From NCBI GenBank assembly GCA_019359275.1, contig JAHHHP010000056.1, positions 1-35,925 on the forward strand: 35,925 nucleotides of DNA. The letters run 5' to 3'. The DNA is from Myxacorys chilensis ATA2-1-KO14 (GTDB lineage: Bacteria > Cyanobacteriota > Cyanobacteriia > Leptolyngbyales > Leptolyngbyaceae). A model generated the notes under the pieces. It was not told where the DNA came from. It saw nothing but the letters and a program-made list of their open reading frames with translations, and searched no databases. Numbering within the stretch: the stretch's first letter is position 1; each line of letters begins with the position of its first letter. Positions 26,033 to 34,952 of this stretch are shown piece after piece. Made by a program: the position numbers and the translations under genes.

Positions 26033-27241
26033 ATGAAATCTTCTCTCAAGCGCTCAGTCCTATTTCTATCGCTGCTGATCGGGCTGCCGATCACAAGTTG
26101 CGCTGGGATCCGCGACCTCAGCACCGTCCAGCAACAGCCCAGCGTTAGCCCAAGTCCAGGCCAGACTCAGCCTACGCCTACGCCTACGCCCTCTCAGCAA
26201 GCGGTTTCAACCACCAGCCTCCAGAATGATTTGAGCGCGGTTACTCCAGTCGTCGAGCAAGTCGGACCTGCGGTAGTTCGCATCAACTCTACCCGCACCG
26301 TCCGCGAATCGGTGGATCAATTCGGCATTGATCAATTTTTGGGGCGGCAGCGATCGCCAAGACAGGAGGTTCAACGCGGTACAGGGTCAGGATTTATTAC
26401 CAGTGCTGACGGGCAGATCATCACAAATGCGCATGTGGTCGAAGGAGCCGATAGAGTTACTGTGGTATTGAAAGATGGGCGTCGTTTTCCGGGTAAAGTG
26501 TTAGGAGCCGACCCATTGAGTGATGTCGCCGTTGTTCGGATTGAAGCCACAGATTTGCCAACCGTTCGATTAGGCAATTCTGATCAACTCGTTCCGGGTC
26601 AGCTTGCGATCGCCATTGGTAATCCGCTCGGTCTTAGCAATACCGTAACGCAAGGCATCATCAGCGCGACTGATCGGTCAACCAGTGATATTGGCATTCC
26701 TGATAAGCGCATCAACTTCATTCAAACCGATGCAGCAATCAATCCAGGCAATTCTGGAGGACCTTTGCTGAACGGTGCTGGAGAAGTAATCGGCGTGAAT
26801 ACGGCAATTATTCAGGGCGCTCAGGGACTCGGCTTTGCCATTCCGATCAACACTGTGCAGAAGGTTGCTCAACAGCTTGCCACAACGGGACGGGTTGAGT
26901 ATCCATACATTGGCGTGCAGATGACAGAGTTATCTCCAGAACTGCAATCGCAGATCAATCAAAGTAATCTCGGGTTTCAAGTCACGCAAACTGAAGGCGT
27001 CGTGGTGCTGAAAGTGTTACCCAATTCCCCCGCCGCGCAAGCAAAATTGCGTCCTGGTGATGTAATCACAAATATTAACAGAACTGCAATTGAAACTGGT
27101 GGACAAATTCAACAGCAAGTGGACGCAACGGGAATCAATAAGCCCATGAGCGTTACGGTGAATCGAAATGGGCAGACGCAACAGCTGACGATTCGACCGG
27201 AAGCACTGCCGGAGCAGAATCTTGCGCAGCGGGGAGGATAG
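26033..27241 (+). CDS. HtrA/Deg-family serine protease (HhoA/HhoB-like), predicted lipoprotein
   Basis: 402 residues. The N-terminus has a lipoprotein signal with lipobox ITSC (Cys23), then a Ser/Pro/Thr-rich linker. The trypsin-like domain carries the triad His134 (TNAHVV), Asp164 (DPLSDVAVVRI) and Ser241 (GNSGGPL). One PDZ domain (~290-390) follows, containing GVVVLKVLPNSPAAQAKLRPGDVI. This is the single-PDZ layout of cyanobacterial HhoA/HhoB/HtrA, periplasmic quality-control proteases active under heat, light and oxidative stress. It is a monocistronic-looking gene followed by a heptamer repeat. No link to the bisindole cluster is suggested. Confidence 0.93.
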   Translation: MKSSLKRSVLFLSLLIGLPITSCAGIRDLSTVQQQPSVSPSPGQTQPTPTPTPSQQAVSTTSLQNDLSAVTPVVEQVGPAVVRINSTRTVRESVDQFGIDQFLGRQRSPRQEVQRGTGSGFITSADGQIITNAHVVEGADRVTVVLKDGRRFPGKVLGADPLSDVAVVRIEATDLPTVRLGNSDQLVPGQLAIAIGNPLGLSNTVTQGIISATDRSTSDIGIPDKRINFIQTDAAINPGNSGGPLLNGAGEVIGVNTAIIQGAQGLGFAIPINTVQKVAQQLATTGRVEYPYIGVQMTELSPELQSQINQSNLGFQVTQTEGVVVLKVLPNSPAAQAKLRPGDVITNINRTAIETGGQIQQQVDATGINKPMSVTVNRNGQTQQLTIRPEALPEQNLAQRGG

Positions 27242-27300
27242 ATAGGAACGCCTGCGGCAACGCTAACGTAAGGAGGGATAAGAGCAAGCCTAATCGTTTT

Positions 27301-27328
27301 TCATCCCTCATCCCTCATCCCTCATCCT
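27301..27328 (+). repeat. Heptanucleotide tandem repeat (TCATCCC)x4
   Basis: Four head-to-tail copies of TCATCCC, the last with one substitution. Short heptamer tandem repeats of this kind (STRR-like) are scattered in genomes of filamentous cyanobacteria. It lies between the HtrA-like and SDR genes and has no coding role. Confidence 0.85.
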
Positions 27329-27412
27329 TCTAACGATCTCTTTCTTGCGTCAGACGCGATCGCTAGCCTCAATCGCTACTTTAAAGCTGACCTTTGTTGG
27401 CTGTCTTCTCCC

Positions 27413-28225
27413 ATGAGCTATTCTGCCGATCTACTCAAAGACCAGAAAGCATTAGTCACTGGTGCTAGTTCAGGGATTGGGGAAGCCGTGGCTAGGTATC
27501 TTGCCCAAGCAGGTGCTGCCGTTGTGGTTAATTACCGCTCCGAGCAAGAGGATGCTGAGAAGATTGTGCAGGAGATTCGAGCCAGCGGGGGAGACGCGAT
27601 CGCGATTGGTGCTGATGTCTCAAAAGAAGAAGAAGTCAGCGCGATGTTTGAGCAAATGCTTCGCGAATTTGGCACAATCGATATTTTAGTCAACAATGCT
27701 GGCATCCAAAACGATGCGTCATTTTTAGAAATGACGTTGCAGCAGTGGAATAGCGTGATTGATGTCAACCTCACGGGGCAGTTTCTCTGTGCCCGTGAAG
27801 CCGCTAAAGAATTTATGCGACGGGGTGTTAAGCCCAATGTATCCTGTGCGGCAGGCAAAATTATTTGTATGAGTTCCGTCCACGAAGTGATTCCTTGGGC
27901 AGGACATGTGAATTACGCGGCGAGTAAAGGCGGCATCAATCTGATGATGCGAAGTATTGCTCAAGAACTTGCGCCTCATAAAATTCGAGTCAACAGCATT
28001 GCTCCCGGCGCAATTAAGACCGACATTAATACCGAGGCGTGGAGTTCTCCTGAAGAAGCGGCTGAATTGCGAAAGCTCATTCCGTCTGACAGAATCGGGG
28101 TTCCAGATGATGTGGCAAAGGCGGCTATTTGGTTGGCATCAGACGATTCTGATTATGTGACGGGAACAACGCTTTTTATCGATGGTGGAATGGCGCTCTA
28201 TCCCGCCTTCGCGCATGGGGGATAG
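27413..28225 (+). CDS. Short-chain dehydrogenase/reductase, glucose 1-dehydrogenase-like
   Basis: 270-residue classical SDR. Rossmann motif TGASSGIG (16-23), NNAG at 94-97, and catalytic Ser155-Tyr168-Lys172 with the expected 13-residue Ser-Tyr spacing. The stretches MSSVHEVIPWAGHVNYAASKGG and GTTLFIDGGMALYPAF are strikingly like Bacillus glucose 1-dehydrogenase, including the ending that shapes the active site. It would oxidise beta-D-glucose or a related sugar with NAD(P). It stands alone between the HtrA-like gene and a convergent MATE gene. Substrate assignment rests on resemblance, so another polyol or sugar is possible. Confidence 0.88.
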   Translation: MSYSADLLKDQKALVTGASSGIGEAVARYLAQAGAAVVVNYRSEQEDAEKIVQEIRASGGDAIAIGADVSKEEEVSAMFEQMLREFGTIDILVNNAGIQNDASFLEMTLQQWNSVIDVNLTGQFLCAREAAKEFMRRGVKPNVSCAAGKIICMSSVHEVIPWAGHVNYAASKGGINLMMRSIAQELAPHKIRVNSIAPGAIKTDINTEAWSSPEEAAELRKLIPSDRIGVPDDVAKAAIWLASDDSDYVTGTTLFIDGGMALYPAFAHGG

Positions 28226-28270
28226 TTCTTATATAAATTGCGTTCACTCAAGTATTGACGAAAGCCTAAG

Positions 28271-29608
28271 CTAGGCATTAGCGAATGATTTTAATACTTG
28301 CACCACTAGAATTGCGGCTCGCAACACCATAAATAGGGTGAGTGCCATCCACAATAGAGTTGAATTATGCGTATACCAAGCAATGATTCCCAGAGGAACA
28401 AACCCAACGATCGCAGCGCCCATAACCGATTGTCTTAAGATGCGTCCTGCGGTTAGTCCTAGAAAGTAGCCATCTAGCATGTACGCGATCGCGCCAGATC
28501 CAAGAATTGGCAGCAGCCACCCAACTGATTGAGCCACCCCGGCTAGTACGTTTGTGTGATTGGTGAGCAATCGAAACAACGGAATAGGCATGAGAATAAA
28601 CGCGATCGCGATGAGCAACCCTACGCTCAAACTTGCCACTCCTGAGACAATTAGCAATTGTTTCAACCCTGCAACATCATTTCGTCCCCCAAATAATCCT
28701 GCCCATGTTTCTGTTGCAAACGCAAATCCATCCACAAAATAGGCAGTGAGTGTCACAACTTGCAATAGCAGCGTATTGACAGCGAGAATTTCTGTACCAA
28801 ACGCTGAGCTTAAATTTGTGAATACAGCAAATGTTGAGATTAAAACAAACGTGCGAATGGTGATTTCTCGGTTCAAGACAAATGCTGCTTTTAGGGCTGG
28901 CGGATCAAGGATTTGATGAGAGAGGGACTGAACCTGTTTCCAAGAAACCGCTTGAGCAAATAGGAGCAGCGCGATCGCAAGCATTACATATTGGCTCAGC
29001 GCGGTTGCCCAGCCTGCCCCTGCACTCTGCCATCCCAACCGTACAATAAACCAATAATCCAATCCAACACTGGCAACATTGCCGACCACTGAGAGCAGCA
29101 GCACTTTAGCACTCTGCGCTCTGCCTAAAAACCATCCCAGCAGCACAAAATTGAGCAGCGTTGCCGGAGCGCCCCAAATCATCGCGCTGTAAAAGGTTTG
29201 ACCCGAACGTTTGACTTCTTCGCTCGCACTCAACAGTGAGAATCCGACTTGTCCCAAGGGAGCCTGCAACAGCACCAAAACCAACCCTAACGCGATCGCG
29301 ATCCCGCCGTTCCGCAGCGCGATCAGCACGACATCATCCTGATTGCCGCGTCCTAAGGCTTGAGCAGTCGTTCCCGTTGTGCCCATGCGTAAAAAGCCAA
29401 ACGTCCAGTAAAGGTAACTGAAGAGAACAGTGGCTAACGACACGCCTGCTAAATGTCGAATGTCGGCTAAATGACCCAAAAAGGCGATGTCCATCCAGCC
29501 TGCTAGGGGAACCATTAAATTCGAGAAAATGTTGACGATCGCAAGCCTAAAGAATGCATTGACGGCGAACCCATTCGATGATGGAGGAACTGGAGAGGGG
29601 GGCTGCAT
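28271..29608 (-). CDS. MATE-family efflux transporter (DinF-like)
   Basis: 445 residues with about 12 membrane segments in two homologous halves. Characteristic stretches are LAGWMDIAFLGHLADIRHLAGVSLA near the N-terminus and the second-half counterpart LLLQVVTLTAYFVDGFAFATETWAGLFGG. The DinF/MATE family exports cationic drugs or organic acids in exchange for sodium or protons. It is convergent with the SDR gene and divergent from the S-formylglutathione hydrolase gene, thus a single-gene unit. It lies 9 kb from the bisindole core and lacks the cluster motif, so I would not assign it to that pathway. Confidence 0.9.
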   Translation of the reverse strand: MQPPSPVPPSSNGFAVNAFFRLAIVNIFSNLMVPLAGWMDIAFLGHLADIRHLAGVSLATVLFSYLYWTFGFLRMGTTGTTAQALGRGNQDDVVLIALRNGGIAIALGLVLVLLQAPLGQVGFSLLSASEEVKRSGQTFYSAMIWGAPATLLNFVLLGWFLGRAQSAKVLLLSVVGNVASVGLDYWFIVRLGWQSAGAGWATALSQYVMLAIALLLFAQAVSWKQVQSLSHQILDPPALKAAFVLNREITIRTFVLISTFAVFTNLSSAFGTEILAVNTLLLQVVTLTAYFVDGFAFATETWAGLFGGRNDVAGLKQLLIVSGVASLSVGLLIAIAFILMPIPLFRLLTNHTNVLAGVAQSVGWLLPILGSGAIAYMLDGYFLGLTAGRILRQSVMGAAIVGFVPLGIIAWYTHNSTLLWMALTLFMVLRAAILVVQVLKSFANA

Positions 29609-29804
29609 GGGGTACTTTGCTGAAATGGTCTTGCGCTACAAGGGAATCTGCAACACCAATCTGCCTATGATAGACAACTTCTAAAGTTGTCGTGGCATTC
29701 CTCGAACGAGCGGAGTTCACATCGTTGGGTTCACATCATTCTTGAGACTGGTACAGGATTTGAGTTAATCTTAGTGGCGCTCCCCTTAATACTCATTTCT
29801 GCTC

Positions 29805-30653
29805 ATGGCAAACGCTCCTAAACTGATCAACGAAAGTCTTTCGTTTGAAGGTACAGTCGGCTTCTACAGTCATGACTCTAGCGCCTGCAATAGCGAGATG
29901 AAATTTGCAATCTATCAGCCACCGCAGGCTAAAGAACGTCCGCTTCCGATTCTCTACTTTCTCTCTGGCTTGACCTGCACAGAAGAAAATTTTATGGTCA
30001 AAGCAGGGGCACAACGGCTTGCCGCTCATCATGGGCTGATTCTCGTGACGCCCGATACGAGTCCTCGTCAGGCTGGCATCAAGGGAGAAGACGACAGTTG
30101 GGACTTTGGAACGGGCGCAGGATTTTATGTCGATGCCACAAATCAGCCTTGGAACACGCATTATCGGATGTATACGTATATCACTGAAGAACTGCCCACG
30201 TTGATTGGGCGATATTTTCCTGTTAATGCTGACCGACAAGGCATTTTTGGGCATTCGATGGGAGGACATGGCGCGTTGGTTTGTGCATTGCGAAATCCGG
30301 ATCGATATCGATCTGTTTCTGCTTTCGCTCCTATTTGCGCTCCGATGCAGTGTCCTTGGGGCCAAAAAGCCTTCTCCCATTACTTAGGTTCTGATCAAAC
30401 CCATTGGCGCGATTATGATGCTAGTGAACTCGTTCGCGTTTCAAAATTTCATAGTTCAATTCTAATTGATCAAGGAACCTATGATCAATTTTTGACCTCA
30501 CAACTGCTACCAGACGTATTTAAGAGAGCGTGTGACGAAGCTAATCAATCGTTAACGTTACGATTACAAGCAGGATATGACCATAGCTATTACTTCATTG
30601 CAACCTTTATTGAAGACCACATGCATCACCACGCGATCGCACTCTATGCTTAA
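29805..30653 (+). CDS. fghA: S-formylglutathione hydrolase
   Basis: 282-residue alpha/beta hydrolase of the esterase D family. It hydrolyses S-formylglutathione to formate and glutathione in formaldehyde detoxification. Family blocks are LPILYFLSGLTCTEENFMVKAGAQ, PDTSPRQAGIKGEDDSWDFG and GFYVDATNQPW. The nucleophile is Ser151 in GHSMGGHGAL, with His in AGYDHSYYFIATFIEDH near the C-terminus. The length matches the family. No glutathione-dependent formaldehyde dehydrogenase is adjacent. It is cytoplasmic, with no signal sequence. Confidence 0.95.
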   Translation: MANAPKLINESLSFEGTVGFYSHDSSACNSEMKFAIYQPPQAKERPLPILYFLSGLTCTEENFMVKAGAQRLAAHHGLILVTPDTSPRQAGIKGEDDSWDFGTGAGFYVDATNQPWNTHYRMYTYITEELPTLIGRYFPVNADRQGIFGHSMGGHGALVCALRNPDRYRSVSAFAPICAPMQCPWGQKAFSHYLGSDQTHWRDYDASELVRVSKFHSSILIDQGTYDQFLTSQLLPDVFKRACDEANQSLTLRLQAGYDHSYYFIATFIEDHMHHHAIALYA

Positions 30654-30809
30654 AGGAGTTCAATCCGTAGATCAGTGGAAATAGATCAGAGAAAACCGAG
30701 GTAGCAAAAAATACTTTGGTTCAGAAATATACGTAAATTCTGTCAGGGAGCCGGTTCGTCGTCGCGCCTAAAATAGATTGCTAGCAATTCTCGAACCCGG
30801 GCGACCATC

Positions 30810-31970
30810 ATGATTCTCAGTGACATTGCATCAGGTACAAGCATCTATCCTCTCAGCACCGTACGGAGCGATCGCACCCTTACCAAAGACATTCAACAAC
30901 GCCTCACCAACCTTGGCTTTTCCCTCGGAGCCATTGATGGCCTGTGGGGAGCTAAAACTCAAGCCGCTTTTGATGCGTTTGCAAAAAGGAGCCAAGTTCG
31001 ATCCGACGAACTCAGTCCTAAAACAGCACAATTGCTATTACCCGTCGTTGCTTCCCCGCCAAAGCCCTCTCCCAGTCCTCAACCTGCACCAACACCCAAC
31101 CCCGCTCCTCAGCCAACCCAGCCGCCTCTACCAACAACCTTAAGAGCGATCGCAACGGGAAGCTATACGTGGTCTATCGATCAAGTCAGCGCCAGTACAG
31201 TGCTATCTAAAGCTGTGCAGCAAAGCTTAGACATTTTGGGACATCAGCCTGGGTTCGCAGACGGATTTTGGGGAGCTAAAACTCAAGCGGCTTATATCAG
31301 CTTTGCAAAAACCTATCAATTTAATCCGAACGAATTATCTCCTGAAGCGGCTCTAGGGATGCTAGAACCTTCGGTTCCAGGAATTTTGGTGGCTCGTCCA
31401 ACAAAGCGATTAGTCGCTGACGATTATCGCAAGATTGCTCAGTCGATTGGTTGTTCGGTCGCGGCGGTGCGTGCTGTTGCCGAAGTCGAAGCGGCAGGGT
31501 CAGGCTTCTTCCGGGATGGGCGACCAAAGATTTTGTTTGAAGCCCACTGGTTTTCTGAGTTTACTAGAGGTCGCTACGATCGCTGGTATGGAGATATTTC
31601 TAGCCCCGTTTGGAATCGTAGATTGTACATCGGTGGTGTCGGAGAATGGGATCGACTGTATAAAGCCCTGTGCCTGGATCGAAATGCAGCACTCAAATCT
31701 GCTTCTTGGGGTCTGGGACAAATTATGGGCTTTAATTACACCCTGGCTGGATATAGCGATGTGCAACAGTTGGTGCAAGACATGCACGAGAGCGAAGGAA
31801 AACAACTGTTGGCGATGTTCAACTTCATTCAAGCGAACAAGCTCGATCGCTACTTAGCGAATTTAGATTGGGCAGGATTTGCGTATCGGTACAATGGAGA
31901 AAGCTACTGGCAAAATCAGTACGATAAACAATTAGCCGATGCTTACCGCTATTGGATGAATGTTGCTTAA
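30810..31970 (+). CDS. N-acetylmuramidase-type (DUF3380) lysin with two peptidoglycan-binding repeats
   Basis: 386 residues. Two PG_binding_1-like repeats flank a Pro-rich linker: DGLWGAKTQAAFDAFAK (~45-60) and DGFWGAKTQAAYISFAK (~150-166), near-identical at protein and DNA level. From ~200 the protein matches the phage-endolysin-like muramidase family: AVRAVAEVEAAGSGFF with the likely catalytic Glu, GRPKILFEAHWFSEFT, ASWGLGQIMGFNY, and WAGFAYRYNGESYW at the end. There is no signal peptide, as in many phage endolysins, so release would need lysis or another route. A strong terminator follows. Whether it is a domesticated phage lysin or a cell-wall remodelling enzyme is open; no other phage genes are near. 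Confidence 0.88.
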   Translation: MILSDIASGTSIYPLSTVRSDRTLTKDIQQRLTNLGFSLGAIDGLWGAKTQAAFDAFAKRSQVRSDELSPKTAQLLLPVVASPPKPSPSPQPAPTPNPAPQPTQPPLPTTLRAIATGSYTWSIDQVSASTVLSKAVQQSLDILGHQPGFADGFWGAKTQAAYISFAKTYQFNPNELSPEAALGMLEPSVPGILVARPTKRLVADDYRKIAQSIGCSVAAVRAVAEVEAAGSGFFRDGRPKILFEAHWFSEFTRGRYDRWYGDISSPVWNRRLYIGGVGEWDRLYKALCLDRNAALKSASWGLGQIMGFNYTLAGYSDVQQLVQDMHESEGKQLLAMFNFIQANKLDRYLANLDWAGFAYRYNGESYWQNQYDKQLADAYRYWMNVA

Positions 31971-32004
31971 TCGTTGTTCTTAATGATTAAAGTCTTGTAT
32001 TAGT

Positions 32005-32036
32005 AACCTCATCTCTCCGGAGATGGGGTTTGATTT
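32005..32036 (+). terminator. Intrinsic terminator after the muramidase gene
   Basis: AACCTCATCTC pairs with GAGATGGGGTT (11 bp including one G-U) around a TCCG tetraloop and is followed by TGATTTT. It lies about 35 nt past the stop codon. Confidence 0.75.
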
Positions 32037-32049
32037 TAGGATGATTCGC

Positions 32050-32538
32050 TCATTTCGCCGTCGCTTTCGTTTGCATCTCATACTGCGCCCGATGGCGATC
32101 GCTAGCCGTGACATATTCAGGGTCAGTCTTGGCGATCTGCCACTGTTCGTAGAAAATCTTGGCAGATTCGGCTTTGATCGGATCTTCTTCGCGTGGCAAA
32201 ACGGTTTTCGTGCCCTTGGCGTATTTTTGACCAGACTTGTGATTGGCATAGCGCCGCGATCGTGTGTAGCCCATTTGCAGAAATTTACGTGCCATGTCCA
32301 TGCCCACAAAATCGCCTTGGGCTTTGTAGTCGAGAAACAGGCTGTAAATTTTAGCGGCAGATTGGCGAGCAATTTCTGGCGTTTTAAATTTCCAGTGGGG
32401 CAAAATTTCGCTCTTATAGGGTTCTACAAGCAGCACTCCTTGTTCACCTCGACCAATGCGGTAGAGTTCTGGATGCTGCCGAAAGTCAGTTGTTTTGAAG
32501 TCTAGTAAATAATCAAATTCCATTTTTGTGGTGGACAT
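32050..32538 (-). CDS. DUF4385 family protein
   Basis: 162 residues, cytoplasmic, no signal or membrane segment. The family-like core is FDYLLDFKTTDFRQHPELYR, IGRGEQGVLLVEPYKSEILP and HWKFKTPEIARQSA, with a basic stretch YTRSRRYANHKSGQKYAKG in the middle. I recall these blocks from the DUF4385 family, whose function is unknown. Either ATG 32538 or ATG 32523 could be the start; neither has a good ribosome site and the conserved part begins right after the second. It converges with the muramidase gene, sharing the space around its terminator. Confidence 0.82.
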   Translation of the reverse strand: MSTTKMEFDYLLDFKTTDFRQHPELYRIGRGEQGVLLVEPYKSEILPHWKFKTPEIARQSAAKIYSLFLDYKAQGDFVGMDMARKFLQMGYTRSRRYANHKSGQKYAKGTKTVLPREEDPIKAESAKIFYEQWQIAKTDPEYVTASDRHRAQYEMQTKATAK

Positions 32539-32753
32539 ATCGAAACAACTCTATACCCCTCAAATTTTATTGATTTGGAGAAATAGAGCATCCAGCTTGA
32601 GTATGGGGTGCCGCTTTAGGATCGAAGATTAAATAAGGTGTAATTCTTCAGCTATGTCTGTCAGCTAGAGAGCAGAGACACCAGGTGGAGCAATGCAACC
32701 TTACCCTGCCGTAATAGAAATCCAAATGCAACGATACTAACCCTCTCCCTCTC

Positions 32754-32963
32754 CTAAGAAACAAGTTGAGTGGAGGGTGCAGCAACAAGCTCAAACCCCA
32801 ATGCTTGCGCCTTTTTGCGGAGACCTTTGACCATCTGTTCCTGGTAGCGTTGCTCGTAGTAAACGGGATAGTGATGGTTCACCAATGTCATCACCGTCCT
32901 CGTCCAGAACCAAGCTTTCGTACGAGCCAGACGCATCAGTGAGGGGTCGGTCTTAACTGTCAA
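32754..32963 (-). pseudogene. Probable transposase C-terminal fragment
   Basis: 69 residues with a basic, helical tail (TVMTLVNHHYPVYYEQRYQE, MVKGLRKKAQALGFELV) of the sort seen at the C-terminus of cyanobacterial transposases. No catalytic domain precedes it in any frame. It sits with two other transposase fragments, which supports the reading. The IS family cannot be named with confidence. Confidence 0.5.
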
Positions 32964-33122
32964 GGCACGACATCAGTTTAGAAAATGGCACAGCGGAATT
33001 CTGTTTCTTTCAAACATAAGGCTTTCAAACATGAGGAGCAGGATTGCTCTTGGACAGCTTCGGTCACTCTACAAAGAGGAATTTAGAATGGGGATAGAGA
33101 GTTTCAGAGTACTCTAGGATTC

Positions 33123-33290
33123 ATGTCTACTTCTAGAGAGGCTCGACCCACCATTCGATTTGTGGATGAGTACGGCCAATTGTATGCGGGGTTATTTCCA
33201 GAAGTGCGCAGCTTTGAAGCCTTTAAGCTGTTGCATTTGGGGATGATTAGCGAGATTAGACGCAAGTCCTTGCCCACAAACTCCCGGTCT
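33123..33290 (+). pseudogene. Transposase N-terminal fragment (IS701/IS4-like)
   Basis: Encodes TIRFVDEYGQLYAGLFPEVR and SFEAFKLLHLGMISEIRRKSLP, a recognisable N-terminus of a DDE transposase widespread in cyanobacteria. Homology then stops where the opposite-strand fragment at 33297-33758 begins, so one insertion truncated the other. Confidence 0.65.
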
Positions 33291-33296
33291 GTCGTT

Positions 33297-33758
33297 AGAC
33301 GGCAATGTCTCGTTCACCGACTTGCTCTAAAACCTGATTGAACAATGCCATGCGCTCATCACTGTTGGAATTGCCGCGTTTATCCAACAAGCACCAGACG
33401 ACGGGAAAGGCAACCCCCTCATGCACCACACCGAGCATCAGGATGTTAAAGATGCAGTCGCCAAACTGCCACTCGCTTCAATCCAGTGATAATGTCCATG
33501 ATTCCGGAATCGCCATGAGTGCCATCACGATTTGAGCAATCTGGGCATCATTGAGTTCAGAGGAACGGAAAACCGTTGCAAGCGTTTGTAGTGAGAATCC
33601 GTTTGCGCCTTACCACTAAAGCCCATAGCTAGCTCAGCAAAGTTTACGGTTTTGACCCGCAATAGGGCAATCAGAAAAGCAGCCACAAAGCTCAATCTTG
33701 CTCCATGCCAAGCCATGTGAGGACGCAAAGCATCGCGCAGTGAAGTAACTTGATTCAT
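33297..33758 (-). pseudogene. IS4-family transposase pseudogene, N-terminal half
   Basis: From ATG 33758 the minus strand reads MNQVTSLRDALRPHMAWHGA, RLSFVAAFLIALLRVKTVNF and GKAQTDSHYKRLQRF, typical of cyanobacterial IS4-type transposases. A one-base loss near 33567 shifts the frame; the next frame gives SSELNDAQIAQIVMALMAIP. A TGA then replaces an expected Arg in LSLD-x-SEWQFG. Homology continues through FNILMLGVVHEGVAFPVVWC and LLDKRGNSNSDERMALFNQ and ends at GERDIAV. The element is inactive and lacks its C-terminal half. Confidence 0.8.
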
Positions 33759-33803
33759 AAGGGTTTCATGGTCAAAGAATGTAGTAATTCTCATGAAACC
33801 CTT
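33759..33803. repeat. Inverted repeat upstream of the IS4-type transposase start
   Basis: AAGGGTTTCATG and CATGAAACCCTT are perfect 12-bp arms separated by 21 bp. It directly precedes the transposase ATG and may be part of the element's end or a hairpin that limits read-in transcription. Confidence 0.6.
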
Positions 33804-33863
33804 TCCTATTCAGTCTTCGCAAGCTTTTGTCCTGTACTTAGATTCTTACCTAAAAGTAACATT

Positions 33864-34952
33864 ATGCCGTTGTCTCAGTCGCCCACTTCCTCGTGTCCTT
33901 CGGAGTTGCGCTCTGCGCTAATCGCAGGTCTTTACGAAGCGTGTATCGGTGTACCCAATTTAGATACAGCGATCCAGTATTGGGAGCAGTTTGGGTATCG
34001 TGTCGGTGAAGAAGGGAACCTTTCAGCAACGATTAGCGCAAAGCGCAACACAAACGGAAGCGCTCAAGCGTTGTATCACGTCAATTCATCTTTACGCTCA
34101 GTGCGCCTACGGCATCAAACTGCGGATCATGGCTTGATCCGCTTAATGCAATGGCAGCAGCCACAGAATGAGGGATTGGGGCTTGAATCCATGAAAGTGA
34201 GAGGCAATCGTTGGGCGACGACACTCACAGCGGATGTGTTAACTATTCTCAATCAGGCTGAAGAAGCACATCGAACAGGATTACCAATTCGATATACGAT
34301 GCCGCATTGGGAAATCATCTACAACAAAGATCGGACAATGCGTCCGTTTATCGATCCTGCGATCGGGGTCCGGGAAATGCTATTGCTGCAGCCATTCACG
34401 CGACAGGTTTTATTTCAACGCTTTGGCTATGCACTGCTACATTACGGACACATTCACGATCAGTCTGCATTTAAAGCGAGTCAAATCACTCATATGGGTT
34501 TGGTGATTCAGGATGACAGCAAGGAAACACTTAAGTTTTATGAGGACGTTTTGGGATTGTTGCGATCGCGCGATGATGTGAAGACCAGCTATGAGTCTTC
34601 GCAGGCAGGACGGCAGATGTTTGATTTGCAACCCGGTGAAGAATTTTTCGTGACTGCATTTGATGATCCTCGATCGTCGGTGACGGATTTACAAGCGGCT
34701 CGCTCTGGCAGACTGTACATTGTTCGATTTCCAGAAGCTTACTCGTTGCCGAGTCGGTTTGAGATGGCGCGGCCTGGGTGTTTGGGAATGTCGCTGTACA
34801 CCTATCGGGTGGGAGACATTGAGGGATATCGCGATCGCGTGCAGAGAAGTTCTGCTCAAGCCGTCACAGAGATATGTAATAACGAATTTGGCGATCGTAG
34901 TTTTTCGTTTACTGCCCCAGATGGTTATTTTTGGACGCTCGTTGAAGGCTAG
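33864..34952 (+). CDS. Two-domain VOC (glyoxalase/dioxygenase-like) protein
   Basis: ATG 33864 is chosen because the upstream in-frame extension runs into the insertion-sequence hairpin and has no family character. The 362-residue protein has two VOC-like halves. The first starts at GLYEACIGVPNLDTAIQYWEQFGYRVGEE; the second has KASQITHMGLVIQDDSKETLKFYEDVLGLL and ends DRSFSFTAPDGYFWTLVEG, a classic VOC closing strand. Metal ligands of the family (His/Glu) can be placed at His in ITHMG and Glu in TLVEG. The family includes glyoxalases, extradiol dioxygenases and resistance proteins; the reaction here is unknown. It converges with the DUF1838 gene, the two stop codons sharing CTAG. Confidence 0.82.
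   Translation: MPLSQSPTSSCPSELRSALIAGLYEACIGVPNLDTAIQYWEQFGYRVGEEGNLSATISAKRNTNGSAQALYHVNSSLRSVRLRHQTADHGLIRLMQWQQPQNEGLGLESMKVRGNRWATTLTADVLTILNQAEEAHRTGLPIRYTMPHWEIIYNKDRTMRPFIDPAIGVREMLLLQPFTRQVLFQRFGYALLHYGHIHDQSAFKASQITHMGLVIQDDSKETLKFYEDVLGLLRSRDDVKTSYESSQAGRQMFDLQPGEEFFVTAFDDPRSSVTDLQAARSGRLYIVRFPEAYSLPSRFEMARPGCLGMSLYTYRVGDIEGYRDRVQRSSAQAVTEICNNEFGDRSFSFTAPDGYFWTLVEG

Noticed and set aside
27301..27328. CRISPR-like repeat
   Set aside because: The units are 7 bp and contiguous, with no spacers; it is a simple heptamer tandem repeat.
28271..29608. MATE transporter as the cluster's exporter
   Set aside because: It is 9 kb away beyond the eroded border, among unrelated genes, and has no cluster motif; two MFS genes with the motif are better candidates.
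33759..33803. Inverted repeat as a phage or integrative-element attachment site
   Set aside because: No integrase or tRNA is nearby, and it sits right at the start of a transposase remnant, which explains it more simply.
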